From Blastococcus sp. URHD0036 (GTDB taxonomy: Bacteria; Actinomycetota; Actinomycetes; Mycobacteriales; Geodermatophilaceae), in assembly GCF_000701365.1 (NCBI RefSeq), contig NZ_JNIK01000016.1, forward strand, positions 362,784 through 426,783: a stretch of DNA of 64,000 nucleotides, written 5' to 3'. The position numbers were made by a program, and so were the translations under genes. The first letter of the stretch is position 1. Each line of letters begins with the position of its first letter. Shown piece after piece: positions 38,192 through 47,462 of the stretch. Under the pieces are notes generated by a model. The model had not been told where the DNA came from, made no database searches, and saw nothing but the letters and a program-made list of their open reading frames with translations.

Positions 38192-39580
38192 CTGACCGGG
38201 TTCCTGCTGACGGTCCTCGGGATCGTCGCCTTCGCCTTCGGCCTGCTGTTCTCCATCGGCTTCCACGAGTACGGCCACTTCCGCTGGGCCCGGAAGTACG
38301 GCATGCGGGTCCCGCAGTTCTTCGTGGGCTTCGGCCCGACGGTGTTCTCACGGACCCGCGGGGAGACCGAGTTCGGCATCAAGGCCGTGCCGATGGGCGG
38401 GTTCATCCGCATCGTCGGCATGATCCCGCCGGCCGAGGAGGGCGAGAGCAAGCGCGCCACCCGGATGCGGTCCTTCATCGCCGAGGTGCGCGGTCAGGCG
38501 CTCAACGACGTCCGCCCCGGCGACGAGGGCCGGGTCTTCTACGCCAAGCCCTGGTGGCAGCGGGTCATCGTGATGTCGGCCGGACCGCTGCACAACCTGC
38601 TGCTCGCGATCGTCTTCTTCGCGATCACGCTGACCGCCATCGGCACCAACGTCATCACCACCCAGGTGCGGACCGTGCCGGCCTGCGTCGTGCCCGCCAA
38701 CGCGCAGAGCATCGACCAGGCCGCGGCCGACGACAGCGACGTCTGCGACATCCCGATCGTCAGCAGCGGCGCGAACGCCGGGAACGTCTGCGACCTCGGC
38801 GACCCCGACTGCGCGCTGCCCGTGGCCAGCCCCGCCGCCCGCGCCGGGCTGCGCCCCGGCGACGTCATCGTCGGCGTCGGCGGGCAGTCGATCGACCCGG
38901 ACAACCACGACAGCTGGACGACGGTGCAGCAGGCCATCCGGAACTCGCCGGGCCGCGACCTCACCCTCACCATCGAGCGCGACGGCGACCGCCGCGAGCT
39001 GACCGTCACGCCGATCGAGAACACCGTGCTGGACGCCGACGGCGGGACCCTCACCGCCGGCTACCTCGGCATCGGCCCCCTCGGCGGGTTCGCCCGCCAG
39101 TCGATCACGGAGCTGCCCAGCTACTTCGGCACCGTCGTCGCCAACTCGATCGACCGGCTGGTGGAGATCCCCGAGCGGGTGCCGCAGCTGTTCCGCGCCG
39201 CCTTCCTCGGCGAGGAGCGCGACGAGAACGGGCCGATCGGCGTCGTCGGGGTGGGGCGGATCTCCGGCGAGGTCTTCTCGATCGCCGACTTCAGCATCGC
39301 GGAGAAGATCAGCTTCTTCCTCAGCCTGCTGGCCAGCGTCAACCTCGTGCTGTTCCTGTTCAACCTGCTGCCGATGTACCCGCTGGACGGCGGGCACGTG
39401 GCCGGCGCGCTCTACGAGAAGACACGCTCGACGGTGGCCCGCTGGCGGGGCCGGCCCGACCCCGGACCGTTCGACATCGCCCGGCTCATGCCGGCGGCCT
39501 ACGTCGTGGCCGGGTTGTTCATCGCGCTGTCGGGGCTGCTGCTCGTCGCCGACATCGTCAACCCGATCACCCTGCAGTAG
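38192..39580 (+). CDS. rip1: Site-2 intramembrane metalloprotease Rip1/RseP, probable CTG start
   Basis: 462 residues if it starts at CTG 38192 (GGAGGG seven bases upstream). The zinc site HEYGH is at residues 25-29; the next in-frame ATG (38303) lies after it, so the conventional start would destroy the enzyme, and no ATG/GTG/TTG lies in frame upstream within dxr's end. A PDZ domain (AARAGLRPGDVIVGVGGQSI) follows a segment with four cysteines. NLLPMYPLDGGHV is the second catalytic motif. Rip1 cuts membrane anti-sigma factors and related substrates. Confidence 0.93.
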   Translation: MTGFLLTVLGIVAFAFGLLFSIGFHEYGHFRWARKYGMRVPQFFVGFGPTVFSRTRGETEFGIKAVPMGGFIRIVGMIPPAEEGESKRATRMRSFIAEVRGQALNDVRPGDEGRVFYAKPWWQRVIVMSAGPLHNLLLAIVFFAITLTAIGTNVITTQVRTVPACVVPANAQSIDQAAADDSDVCDIPIVSSGANAGNVCDLGDPDCALPVASPAARAGLRPGDVIVGVGGQSIDPDNHDSWTTVQQAIRNSPGRDLTLTIERDGDRRELTVTPIENTVLDADGGTLTAGYLGIGPLGGFARQSITELPSYFGTVVANSIDRLVEIPERVPQLFRAAFLGEERDENGPIGVVGVGRISGEVFSIADFSIAEKISFFLSLLASVNLVLFLFNLLPMYPLDGGHVAGALYEKTRSTVARWRGRPDPGPFDIARLMPAAYVVAGLFIALSGLLLVADIVNPITLQ

Positions 39581-39633
39581 CGGGCTCCCGCGCACGTCAC
39601 AGCCGTCTCGCGGGCGGCTGCGGCGGTGCGGGG

Positions 39634-39639
39634 GATACT
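39634..39639 (+). promoter_or_regulatory. -10 element for leaderless ispG transcript
   Basis: GATACT, seven bases before the ATG at 39647, in the 66-base gap after rip1; no Shine-Dalgarno sequence is present. Confidence 0.38.
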
Positions 39640-39646
39640 GGGCGTC

Positions 39647-40807
39647 ATGGCCATCCCCGTCGGTCTCGGCATGCCCGCAGCGCCCCCACCCGTCCTGGCC
39701 CCCCGCCGGAAGACGCGGCAGCTGGACGTGGGCGGTGTCGGGGTGGGCAGCGACTCGCCGGTCAGCGTGCAGTCGATGACCACCACGAAGACCGCCGACG
39801 TCAACGCGACGCTGCAGCAGATCGCCGAGCTGACCGCGGCCGGCTGCCAGATCGTCCGCGTCGCCGTCCCGGACACCGACGACGCCGAGGCGCTGCCGGA
39901 GATCGCGCGGCACTCGCAGATCCCGGTCATCGCCGACATCCACTTCCAGCCGCGCTACGTCTTCGCCGCGATCGACGCCGGCTGTGCCGCGGTGCGGGTC
40001 AACCCGGGCAACATCAAGAAGTTCGACGACCGGGTCGGGGACATCGCCAAGGCGGCGAAGGACGCCGGCACCCCCATCCGCATCGGCGTCAACGCCGGGT
40101 CGCTCGACAAGCGGCTGCTCGCGAAGTACGGCAAGGCCACGCCCGAGGCGCTCGTGGAGTCGGCGCTGTGGGAGTGCTCGCTGTTCGAGGAGCACGACTT
40201 CCGCGACATCAAGATCTCGGTCAAGCACAACGACCCGGTCGTGATGGTCCGCGCCTACGAGCTGCTGGCCGCGCAGTGCGACTACCCGCTGCACCTCGGG
40301 GTCACCGAGGCGGGCCCGGCCTTCCAGGGCACGATCAAGTCCGCCGTCGCGTTCGGCGCGCTGCTCAGCAAGGGCATCGGCGACACCATCCGCGTCTCCC
40401 TCTCGGCCCCGCCGGTCGAGGAGGTCAAGGTCGGCACCCAGATCCTGGAGTCGCTGAACCTGCGCCAGCGCGGTCTGGAGATCGTCAGCTGCCCGTCGTG
40501 CGGCCGCGCCCAGGTCGACGTCTACAAGCTCGCGAACGAGGTCTCCGCCGGGCTCGACGGCCTCGAGGTGCCGCTGCGCGTGGCCGTCATGGGGTGCGTC
40601 GTGAACGGTCCGGGTGAGGCCCGCGAGGCCGACCTCGGCGTCGCCTCGGGCAACGGCAAGGGCCAGATCTTCGTCAAGGGCGAGGTCGTCAAGACCGTGC
40701 CCGAGTCCCAGATCGTGGAGACCCTCATCGAGGAGGCCCTCCGCATCGCGGGGCAGCTGGCCGACGACGGCGTCCCCTCCGGGCCGCCCGTCGTGACCGT
40801 CGCCTGA
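39647..40807 (+). CDS. ispG: 4-hydroxy-3-methylbut-2-enyl diphosphate synthase
   Basis: 386 residues. The TIM-barrel half holds [16 protein letters not shown] and [13 protein letters not shown]; the [4Fe-4S] half holds [16 protein letters not shown] and [18 protein letters not shown], supplying the three cysteines and a glutamate. It reduces MEcPP to HMBPP in the same isoprenoid pathway as Dxr, two genes upstream. ATG chosen at 39647. The neighbour order equals Rv2868c-Rv2867c. Confidence 0.97.
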   Translation: MAIPVGLGMPAAPPPVLAPRRKTRQLDVGGVGVGSDSPVSVQSMTTTKTADVNATLQQIAELTAAGCQIVRVAVPDTDDAEALPEIARHSQIPVIADIHFQPRYVFAAIDAGCAAVRVNPGNIKKFDDRVGDIAKAAKDAGTPIRIGVNAGSLDKRLLAKYGKATPEALVESALWECSLFEEHDFRDIKISVKHNDPVVMVRAYELLAAQCDYPLHLGVTEAGPAFQGTIKSAVAFGALLSKGIGDTIRVSLSAPPVEEVKVGTQILESLNLRQRGLEIVSCPSCGRAQVDVYKLANEVSAGLDGLEVPLRVAVMGCVVNGPGEAREADLGVASGNGKGQIFVKGEVVKTVPESQIVETLIEEALRIAGQLADDGVPSGPPVVTVA

Positions 40808-40829
40808 GGGTCCGGGCGCTGCGTCCGCC

Positions 40830-40883
40830 GTGTCTGCCACCCGCCCCACCACGCCGGTGTCTGCCACCCGCCCCCCCACCCCG
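40830..40883 (+). repeat. 27-bp tandem duplication at the start of the GNAT gene
   Basis: Two copies (40830-40856 and 40857-40883), differing at a couple of bases, encode SATRPTTP and SATRPPTP. Both copies begin with an in-frame GTG, giving two possible starts. Confidence 0.85.
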
Positions 40884-41720
40884 ACGGCGCGCCTGCTGGA
40901 CGAGGCCGACGAGGCCGCCGTCCGCCGGCTGCTGGACACCGACCCGGTCGCCGGCTGCGTGATCGCCGGCCGGGTCGAGCGGGCCGGCACCGGGGCGCCG
41001 GCCCTCGGCGCGCCGCTGTGGGGCTTCGGCAGCGGCCCCGACCTGGACGCCGTGTGCCTGGCCGGGGCCAACCTGATCCCGTTCGCGCTGCCCGGCGCCG
41101 AGCAGGCCGCCGCGAACGCCTTCGCCGAGCGGGCCCGCCGCGCCGGTCGCCGCTGCTCCACGATCGTCGGCCCCGCGGGTGCGGTCGACCCGCTGTGGGA
41201 GCTGCTGGCCCCGCACTGGGGCCCGGCCCGCGACCACCGGCCGCGCCAGCCCCTGATGGCCATCGAGGGGCCGCCGGCAGTTGCGCCGGAGCCCCGCGTG
41301 CGCCCGGTCCGGCCCGACGAGGTGGAGACCCTCTTCCCGGCCGCGGTCGCGATGTTCACCGAGGAGGTCGGGGTCAGCCCCCTGCGCGGTGACGGCGGCG
41401 CCGGCTACCGGGCCCGGATGACCGACCTGGTGCGGGCGGGGCAGTCCCTGGCCTGGATCGAGGACGGCCAGGTGCTGTTCAAGGCCGAGATCGGCGCGGT
41501 GTCCCGGGCGGTGTGCCAGGTGCAGGGCGTGTGGGTCTCGCCGGCGGTGCGCGGCCGCGGCATCGGCACCGCGGGCACCGCCGCCGTCGTGGAGTACGCC
41601 CGGTCGCTCTTCGCCCCGGTCGTGAGCCTCTACGTCAACGACTTCAACGCCCCCGCCCGCGCCTCCTACGTCCGGGTCGGCTTCCGCGAGGTCGGCCGGT
41701 ACGCCAGCGTCCTCTTCTAG
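40830..41720 (+). CDS. DUF4081/GNAT-family N-acetyltransferase
   Basis: 296 residues. The N-terminal half resembles the DUF4081 domain (VAGCVIAGRVERAG, LCLAGANLIPFA-like VCLAGANLIPFALPG). The C-terminal GNAT domain has QVQGVWVSPAVRGRGIGTAG, the acetyl-CoA loop (R-G-R-G-I-G), and ends with YVRVGFREVGRYASVLF. Substrate unknown; the M. tuberculosis homologue at this place is Rv2867c. The N-terminus contains a 27-bp tandem duplication that includes the start codon. Confidence 0.88.
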   Translation: MSATRPTTPVSATRPPTPTARLLDEADEAAVRRLLDTDPVAGCVIAGRVERAGTGAPALGAPLWGFGSGPDLDAVCLAGANLIPFALPGAEQAAANAFAERARRAGRRCSTIVGPAGAVDPLWELLAPHWGPARDHRPRQPLMAIEGPPAVAPEPRVRPVRPDEVETLFPAAVAMFTEEVGVSPLRGDGGAGYRARMTDLVRAGQSLAWIEDGQVLFKAEIGAVSRAVCQVQGVWVSPAVRGRGIGTAGTAAVVEYARSLFAPVVSLYVNDFNAPARASYVRVGFREVGRYASVLF

Positions 41721-41763
41721 CCGCCTCCCCGGCCCGGGCACCGGGAGATGGCAGTCTGGCGAC

Positions 41764-43668
41764 GTGGGGATGCGACGGGGAACGGTGCTGGCCTCTGCCC
41801 TGGGCCTGCTGGCGGTCCCGGTGCTGGCCGCCTGCTCGGGCGACTCGGACGACGACGCGGTGCGCGACGCCGCGGAGGCGTTCCTCGCCGACTGGGCCGA
41901 CGGCGACACCGCGGCGGCCGCGGCGGCCACCGACGACCCGGACGCCGCCACCGCCCTGCTCGAGCAGACCGCGACCGACCTGCCCGAGGCCACGCTCGCC
42001 GCCGAGCTGGGCGACGTCGAGGTCGGCGACGGCGGCACCGCCACCGCGGCCTGGACCGCCACCTGGGACCTCGCCGCCGCCCCGGACTGGAGCTACGACG
42101 CGACCCTGCAGCTCCGGGAGGACGGCGACGACTGGCAGGTCGTGGCCGAGCCGGCCCTGGTGCACCCCGAGCTGGCCGCCGGCCAGCACCTCGAGCTCAC
42201 CCGCGAGCTACCCGAGCGGGCGGCGCTGACCGACGCCACCGGCGCGCCGATCTTCACCCCGACCGAGGTCGTCCGGGTGGGCGTCGACCCCGGCACGGTG
42301 ACCGACCTGCCGGCGCTGGCCGCCGCGCTGTCGGCCGCCACCGGGATCCCCGCCGAGGAGATCACCGCCGACGTGCAGGCCGGCCAGCCGGGGGTGTTCG
42401 TGCCGGTCATCGACCTGCGCCGGCCGGACTTCGAGCGGATCCGCGCCCAGGTCTTCGACCTGCCGGGGACCACGTTCCCGGTCGAGACCCGGCTGCTGGC
42501 CCCCTCCCCGCGGTTCGCCGTCGCCCTGCTGGGCCGGATCGGCGACGCCACCGCCGAGATCCTCGAGGAGACCACCGACGACGACGGGAAGCCGCTCTAC
42601 GCGGCCGGCGACCGGCTCGGCACCTCCGGTCTCCAGCGGGCCTACAACGAGCAGCTCGCCGGGACTGCGGGCTTCACGGTGAGCGTGGTCAGCACCGACG
42701 AGGGCACCGGCGACGAGGGGGTCGAGATCGGGTCCGCCGACCCCGTGCCCGGCGAGCCGCTGCAGACGCCGATCGTGCCGGCGATCCAGCTGGCCGCCGA
42801 GGCCGCCGTCGCCACGCAGCCCCTCGCCACCCACCTGGTCGTCGTCCGACCGGGGACGGGTGAGGTCCTCGCCGTCGCGTCCAACGAGGCCGCGAACGCC
42901 GGCAACGCCCTGACTGGCCAGTTCCCGCCCGGCTCGAGCATGAAGACCATGACGGCGACCGCGCTCCTCGGCGCCGGGACCGTGACCCCGGAGACCCCGG
43001 TGCCCTGCCCCGGGACGACGGTGGTCGAGGGCCGCGAGTTCGAGAACCAGAACCAGTTCGACCTCGGCACCGTGCCGTTCACCACGGCCTTCGCCGAGTC
43101 CTGCAACACCACCTTCATCCAGCAGGCGCTGCAGCTGCCCGACGACGCGCTCGCCGCCGCGGCGTCGTCCTACGGCGTCGGAGCCGACTGGCAGCTGCCG
43201 GTCGGCATCTTCAGCGGCAGCGTCCCGTCCGACAGCACCGGGACGACGAAGGCCGCGAACGCGATCGGCCAGGGCCAGGTGCTGATGAGCCCCGTCCAGC
43301 TGGCGCTGGTCGCCGCGGGCGTCGCCAGCGGCACCCCCGCCGCGCCCGTCGAGGTCGTCGGCGGCGAGCCCGCGGGCGCTGCGCCGGCCGGCCCGCCGGC
43401 CGCCGTGCTGGACGCGCTGCGGCCGATGATGCGCCAGGTCGTGCTCACCGGGACCGCCGAGGCGCTGAACGACCGCGGCGAGGTCTACGGCAAGACCGGC
43501 ACCGCCGAGTTCGGCGACGCCACCCCGCCGGAGTCGCACGGCTGGTTCATGGGCTACCGGGTCGGCGGTCCGCAGGGGGACATCGCCTTCGCCGTCCTCG
43601 TCGAGGCCGGGCAGTCCAGCAGCGTGGCCGTCGGCGTCACCGACGCCTTCCTCGGCGCCCTCGGCTGA
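41764..43668 (+). CDS. Penicillin-binding lipoprotein (class B transpeptidase)
   Basis: 634 residues. The lipobox LAAC puts lipidated Cys24 after a short signal. An NTF2-like/MecA N-terminal domain (AAEAFLADWADGDTAAAA) and a dimerisation region precede the transpeptidase. Catalytic motifs are S391-S-M-K394, S446-C-N448 and K577-T-G. It should cross-link peptidoglycan outside the membrane. The equivalent in M. tuberculosis is Rv2864c, also next to the ispG-GNAT pair. The start is GTG; CAGTCT about six bases upstream may give a leaderless message. Confidence 0.94.
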   Translation: MGMRRGTVLASALGLLAVPVLAACSGDSDDDAVRDAAEAFLADWADGDTAAAAAATDDPDAATALLEQTATDLPEATLAAELGDVEVGDGGTATAAWTATWDLAAAPDWSYDATLQLREDGDDWQVVAEPALVHPELAAGQHLELTRELPERAALTDATGAPIFTPTEVVRVGVDPGTVTDLPALAAALSAATGIPAEEITADVQAGQPGVFVPVIDLRRPDFERIRAQVFDLPGTTFPVETRLLAPSPRFAVALLGRIGDATAEILEETTDDDGKPLYAAGDRLGTSGLQRAYNEQLAGTAGFTVSVVSTDEGTGDEGVEIGSADPVPGEPLQTPIVPAIQLAAEAAVATQPLATHLVVVRPGTGEVLAVASNEAANAGNALTGQFPPGSSMKTMTATALLGAGTVTPETPVPCPGTTVVEGREFENQNQFDLGTVPFTTAFAESCNTTFIQQALQLPDDALAAAASSYGVGADWQLPVGIFSGSVPSDSTGTTKAANAIGQGQVLMSPVQLALVAAGVASGTPAAPVEVVGGEPAGAAPAGPPAAVLDALRPMMRQVVLTGTAEALNDRGEVYGKTGTAEFGDATPPESHGWFMGYRVGGPQGDIAFAVLVEAGQSSSVAVGVTDAFLGALG

Positions 43669-43681
43669 GGCGGGCGCGGGC

Positions 43682-44422
43682 TCACACGTAGCGGAAGGCG
43701 ACCGCCTCGCCGCGCTCGAAGTGGCTGCCGAAGGCCCACAGCAGCACCCGCATGACCCGCCCCGACGCCGCCAGCAGGTGCTCGCGCGACGCCGGGTCCA
43801 GCCCCTTGGCCGCCCACGGCACGAAGAAGGGCAGGTCCCGCGGCGCGATCCCGGTGGCGGCCGCGGCCTCGACCCGCTCCCAGCCCTCGGCCGACAGGTG
43901 CCGCTGCAGCAGGGGCAGCGCCTCGGTCTCCTCGTGCCGCAGGTGCGCGAGGAGGGCCTCCCGGGCGGCCCGCGTGGTCTGGGCCAGCTGCTCGGCGGTC
44001 GCGGCGAAGGGGTCCTGCGCCATCGCGGCGAAGCCCTCGCCGCAGGCCTGCAGCAGCGGATCGACCCGCTGGTGCTCGGCCGCCATCGCCTCCAGCGTCT
44101 CGCGCGCGGAGCGGTCTCCTGCCGCGTCGACGCACTCCAGCAGCTGCGGCCACAGGGTGGTGTCCTCGGTCGTGTGGTGGTGGTGCAGCACGGTGGCGAA
44201 CCGCTGCCAGCGGGCGTCGAGGGCCCGCCACGCCGCGGCGTCGAACAGCGGCGTCCAGCGGGCCGCGGCCGCGAAGTCGGCGACGTCGCGGCGGAACGCG
44301 TGGTGGGCCATGTACATGCCGGAGAGGTCGTGCGGGCCCTCCGCGACGTGCGTCTGACCCGGCAGCTCCAGCTGGCCGACGGTGGGGACGGCGACGGCGG
44401 GGACGGCGGTGGCGGTGCTCAT
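43682..44422 (-). CDS. Hemerythrin-domain protein, second copy
   Basis: 246 residues. Ligand-like residues: MAHHAFRRDV, TVLHHHHTTEDTTLWPQL (HxxxE), AEHQRVDPLL and AHLRHEETEALPLL (HxxxE). This arrangement, with the extra C-terminal ~70 residues (PFFVPWAAKGL, LLWAFGSHFERG), differs from the first hemerythrin at 24554-25081 and is known from many actinobacteria. Cytosolic; likely binds a di-iron centre. ATG with GAGGGAG eight bases upstream. Convergent with the penicillin-binding lipoprotein. Confidence 0.86.
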   Translation of the reverse strand: MSTATAVPAVAVPTVGQLELPGQTHVAEGPHDLSGMYMAHHAFRRDVADFAAAARWTPLFDAAAWRALDARWQRFATVLHHHHTTEDTTLWPQLLECVDAAGDRSARETLEAMAAEHQRVDPLLQACGEGFAAMAQDPFAATAEQLAQTTRAAREALLAHLRHEETEALPLLQRHLSAEGWERVEAAAATGIAPRDLPFFVPWAAKGLDPASREHLLAASGRVMRVLLWAFGSHFERGEAVAFRYV

Positions 44423-44529
44423 GACGGGGCTCCCTCGGTGACTGCCGCGCCCGGACGGCGTGGCGGGACCACCGTGGCCGGGCCCGCTGGACCCCGGCTT
44501 GCAGCGGACTTGACGCCCACTGGTCGGCG

Positions 44530-45000
44530 TCAGGCGGGAGGCAGCCCGGGGAACGGCGTCGTCGTCGGGGTCTGGCCGGCCGCGCTGCGCCAGTCCACGG
44601 CGCGGACCTCCGCCGCACCGAGCTCCCGCGCGGCCAGCCTGCGGATCTCGCCGTCGACGGCGTCGTCGAGGAGGGCCACCCAGGCCGCGCTCACCCCGGA
44701 CTCGAGGGTGGCGGCGAGCGCGGCGGCGTCGACGGGGGAGAGCACCGGGAACGGCAGCGCGTAGGCGGCCTCGGCGGGCCCGGCGTCCACGCCCCGCTCG
44801 TCCAGCAGTGCGGCCAGCCGGTCGCGCACGTCGCGGTGGGCGTTCTCCGCGAGGACCGCCTGCAGGCGCGCGTCCGGCGGCAGCGCCGCACCGACCACCC
44901 CGTAGCCCCACACCGCCGCGTGCTCGGCCTCCAGCACCCCGCCGAGCGCGAGCTCCTCCGCCGCCGGGTCGCCCTGGCCGGAACCGTCGTCGTCAGCCAC
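44530..45000 (-). CDS. DUF4439 ferritin-like protein
   Basis: 156 residues. A helical bundle is predicted, with the entry [18 protein letters not shown] and later [16 protein letters not shown] carrying Glu and His of the kind that bind metal in ferritin-like proteins. The family name is DUF4439; function is unknown. No signal peptide is visible. GTG start at 44998-45000. Its partner 12 bases upstream is a Tat lipoprotein. The pair sits divergent from rimP as Rv2844-Rv2843 do in M. tuberculosis. Confidence 0.83.
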   Translation of the reverse strand: MADDDGSGQGDPAAEELALGGVLEAEHAAVWGYGVVGAALPPDARLQAVLAENAHRDVRDRLAALLDERGVDAGPAEAAYALPFPVLSPVDAAALAATLESGVSAAWVALLDDAVDGEIRRLAARELGAAEVRAVDWRSAAGQTPTTTPFPGLPPA

Positions 45001-45012
45001 GGGGCCCCCTCC

Positions 45013-45504
45013 TCACGCCAGCACCGTCACCTGGCCGCGGAGCCCCGCGGCGACCGATCCCAGCAGGGCGGCCCGGCCGCCCACCTGGTCGGCGCAGGCG
45101 CTCTCGTGCGCGTCCGCGGCCGCGCCGATCCGGTCGCGCAGCCAGGCCTGCACGTCGTCGCCGGGCGGCGGGCCGTCGGCCTGCGCCGGCGCGGAGGAGG
45201 TCGCTCCGGGCGCGGCCGCGCGGAGCCGGTCCAGCTGTTCGGTCGCCTGCCCGGACTGGACGGCGACCCGGTCCCCCAGCGCGGGGTCGGCGGCAGCGGC
45301 CGCGGCATAGGCGGCCACGACGCCCTCCTGGACGCCGAGCTGCTCGGCCAGGCGGTCGGCCTCCTCCGGTGTCGGCGCTGCGCCGTCCCCGCCGTCGTCG
45401 CCCGTGCAGGCGGCCAGGAGGACCATCCCGGAGACGCCGGCCACGCCCGCCAGCAGCGTGCGACGGGAGAACCCGGGCGGGCGCGGTGCGGGTGCGGGGG
45501 ACAT
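45013..45504 (-). CDS. Tat-exported lipoprotein, ferritin-like partner of DUF4439
   Basis: 163 residues from ATG 45502-45504 (GGAAGGA about nine bases upstream). The signal [22 protein letters not shown] carries a twin-arginine motif and a lipobox (LAAC), so it is probably exported folded and anchored to the outer face (quoted here as SRRTLLAG and LLAAC). The rest is helical and Ala-rich, with HESAC near residue 138. The Tat route suggests a cofactor or partner bound before export. Function unknown. Confidence 0.8.
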   Translation of the reverse strand: MSPAPAPRPPGFSRRTLLAGVAGVSGMVLLAACTGDDGGDGAAPTPEEADRLAEQLGVQEGVVAAYAAAAAADPALGDRVAVQSGQATEQLDRLRAAAPGATSSAPAQADGPPPGDDVQAWLRDRIGAAADAHESACADQVGGRAALLGSVAAGLRGQVTVLA

Positions 45505-45599
45505 CACCGCCCATCCTTCCAGCCGGGCCCCGCCGCGCGCGGACGCCGCTCCGGGGTCGGGCCCGGCCGCCGCCGGTCTCGGCCGCGCGCCGCGGGCGG

Positions 45600-45647
45600 T
45601 AACCTGGCCATCCGCCCGGTCGGGCCCGCGAGGGCCGCCGACCGGGC
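45600..45647 (+). promoter_or_regulatory. rimP-nusA promoter -10 and 5' stem-loop
   Basis: TAACCT (45600-45605) is a good -10. Eight bases on starts a 10-bp stem, GCCCGGTCGG (45614-45623) with CCGACCGGGC (45638-45647). Inside it a second stem GCCC-GCGA-GGGC has a GNRA loop. The 20 bases at 45619-45638 recur, with one change, in the rrn leader at 63555-63574. Confidence 0.55.
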
Positions 45648-45697
45648 AACGGGTCCGCAGTGCACGTGCCCCGACGCCGTCAGGAGGGAGGGAGCCC

Positions 45698-46309
45698 GTG
45701 TCCACCAGTCGTCGGACCGATCCCGCCACCGAACGCCTGAGCGGCTGGATCCGGCCGGTCGTCGACGCAGCCGGGTACGACCTCGAGGAGCTCGTGGTCA
45801 CCCCCGCCGGGCGGCGCAGCGTCGTCCGCGTCGTCGTCGACAGCGACGAGGGCGTGTCGCTCGACGGCATCGCCGAGGTCAGCCGGGCCGTGTCGGCAGC
45901 GCTGGACGACAACGACGGCGACCTGGGCCGGACGCCCTACGTGCTCGAGGTGACCAGCCCCGGCGTCGACCGGCCGCTCACCGAGCAGCGGCACTGGCGG
46001 CGCAACACCGGCCGCCTCGTGACCGTCGCCGTCGGTCCGGCCGGCGCTGCCGAGCAGGTCACCGCGCGGGTCCAGGAGGTCGGCGCCGAGGGCGTCACCC
46101 TCGCCGTCGAGGCCCCCGGCAAGCCGGGCGCCAAGAAGCGGCCGCCGACCCTCCGCCAGGTCCTGTGGGCCGAGCTCGGGACCGGCCGGGTGCAGGTCGA
46201 GTTCGGCCGCCCCGGGGCGGCCCCGGACGAGCAGCCCGACGACGACGACATCGGCTACGACGACATCGACGAGGACACCGAGGACATCGACATCGAGGAC
46301 GGACAGTGA
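45698..46309 (+). CDS. rimP: Ribosome maturation factor RimP
   Basis: 203 residues. [24 protein letters not shown] and the [22 protein letters not shown] motif identify RimP, split here as [12 protein letters not shown] and [19 protein letters not shown]. The last ~45 residues are strongly acidic ([16 protein letters not shown]). It helps assemble the 30S subunit. GTG 45698 follows AGGAGGGAGG. The stop overlaps nusA as GTGA, giving the classic rimP-nusA-infB operon head. Confidence 0.95.
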   Translation: MSTSRRTDPATERLSGWIRPVVDAAGYDLEELVVTPAGRRSVVRVVVDSDEGVSLDGIAEVSRAVSAALDDNDGDLGRTPYVLEVTSPGVDRPLTEQRHWRRNTGRLVTVAVGPAGAAEQVTARVQEVGAEGVTLAVEAPGKPGAKKRPPTLRQVLWAELGTGRVQVEFGRPGAAPDEQPDDDDIGYDDIDEDTEDIDIEDGQ

Positions 46310-47418
46310 ACATCGACGTGACCGCCCTCCGGGCGGTCGAGCGTGAGCGGGGCCTCCCCGCCGACACGGTCATCGAGGCCATCGAGACGGCGCTGGTGAC
46401 CGCCTACCGGCACGCCGACGGCGCCGCCAAGCACATCCGGGTGCACGTCGACCGCAAGACCGGCGAGGCTGCCGTGCTGGCCCAGGAACTGGGTCCCGAC
46501 GGCGAGGTCGTGCGCGAGTGGGACGACACCCCGTCGGACTTCGGGCGGATCGCGGCGAGCACCGCCAAGCAGGTGATCGTGCAGCGGCTGCGTGACGCCG
46601 AGCACGAGCAGACCTTCGGCGAGTACGCCGGCAAGGAAGGCGACATCGTCAGCGGGATCGTGCAGGCGCACGACCGCCGGAACGTGCAGGGGACCGTGCT
46701 GCTGGACATCGGCAAGGTCGAGGCCGTGCTGCCGCCTGCCGAGCAGGTGCCGGGGGAGTCCTACCCGCACGGCAGCCGGCTCAAGGCCTACGTCGTCTCC
46801 GTCGCGCGGACCTTCCGCGGTCCGCAGGTCACGATCTCCCGGACCCACCCCAACCTAGTGCGCAAGCTCTTCGCGCTCGAGGTCCCCGAGATCGCCGACG
46901 GCAGCGTGGAGATCGTCGCCGTGGCCCGGGAGGCCGGCCACCGCACCAAGATCGCCGTCCGCACCTCGGTTGCCGGGCTCAACCCCAAGGGTGCCTGCAT
47001 CGGCCCGATGGGTCAGCGGGTCCGCAACGTCATGAGCGAGCTGCACGGCGAGAAGATCGACATCGTCGACTTCTCCGACGACCCGGCCGGCTTCGTCGCC
47101 TCGGCGCTCAGCCCCGCGCGGGTCACCAGCGCGCAGGTCGTCGACCCGCAGGCCAAGGCCGTCCGCGTCGTCGTCCCGGACTACCAGCTGTCGCTGGCGA
47201 TCGGCAAGGAGGGGCAGAACGCCCGCCTGGCCGCCCGCCTCACCGGCTGCCGGATCGACATCCGCAGCGACGCCGAGGACGGCGAGCCGGCGCCCTCCCC
47301 GGGGGTCGGCCGGCCGCCGCTGCGTTCGGGTGCCCAGGGACCGCCGGCCGGGAACCGGCCCGGCGCCTCCGGACGGCCGCCCGCCGGCGGCCGCAGCCCC
47401 GGACGGGTGGGCCGCTGA
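46306..47418 (+). CDS. nusA: Transcription termination/antitermination factor NusA
   Basis: 370 residues, the short actinobacterial form. Domains: N-terminal RNA polymerase-binding domain (~1-115), S1 ([18 protein letters not shown]), KH1 ([18 protein letters not shown]) and KH2 ([23 protein letters not shown]). A Pro/Gly-rich tail follows. NusA promotes pausing and termination, and with NusB/NusG antitermination in rRNA operons. It shares a leader element with the rrn operon at the right end of the window. Confidence 0.97.
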   Translation: MNIDVTALRAVERERGLPADTVIEAIETALVTAYRHADGAAKHIRVHVDRKTGEAAVLAQELGPDGEVVREWDDTPSDFGRIAASTAKQVIVQRLRDAEHEQTFGEYAGKEGDIVSGIVQAHDRRNVQGTVLLDIGKVEAVLPPAEQVPGESYPHGSRLKAYVVSVARTFRGPQVTISRTHPNLVRKLFALEVPEIADGSVEIVAVAREAGHRTKIAVRTSVAGLNPKGACIGPMGQRVRNVMSELHGEKIDIVDFSDDPAGFVASALSPARVTSAQVVDPQAKAVRVVVPDYQLSLAIGKEGQNARLAARLTGCRIDIRSDAEDGEPAPSPGVGRPPLRSGAQGPPAGNRPGASGRPPAGGRSPGRVGR

Positions 47419-47451
47419 CCCGGCGCGGAACACCTGAGGCTCCCAGCGCGC

Positions 47452-47457
47452 TAGAGT
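47452..47457 (+). promoter_or_regulatory. -10 element before ylxR
   Basis: TAGAGT with five bases to the GTG at 47463; no Shine-Dalgarno sequence. Probably a second promoter giving a nearly leaderless ylxR-infB transcript. Confidence 0.4.
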
Positions 47458-47462
47458 GCAGA

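Noticed and set aside
38348..41359. 1000-codon minus-strand open frame
   Set aside because: Antisense to rip1, ispG and the GNAT gene, all with clear motifs. No recognisable protein.
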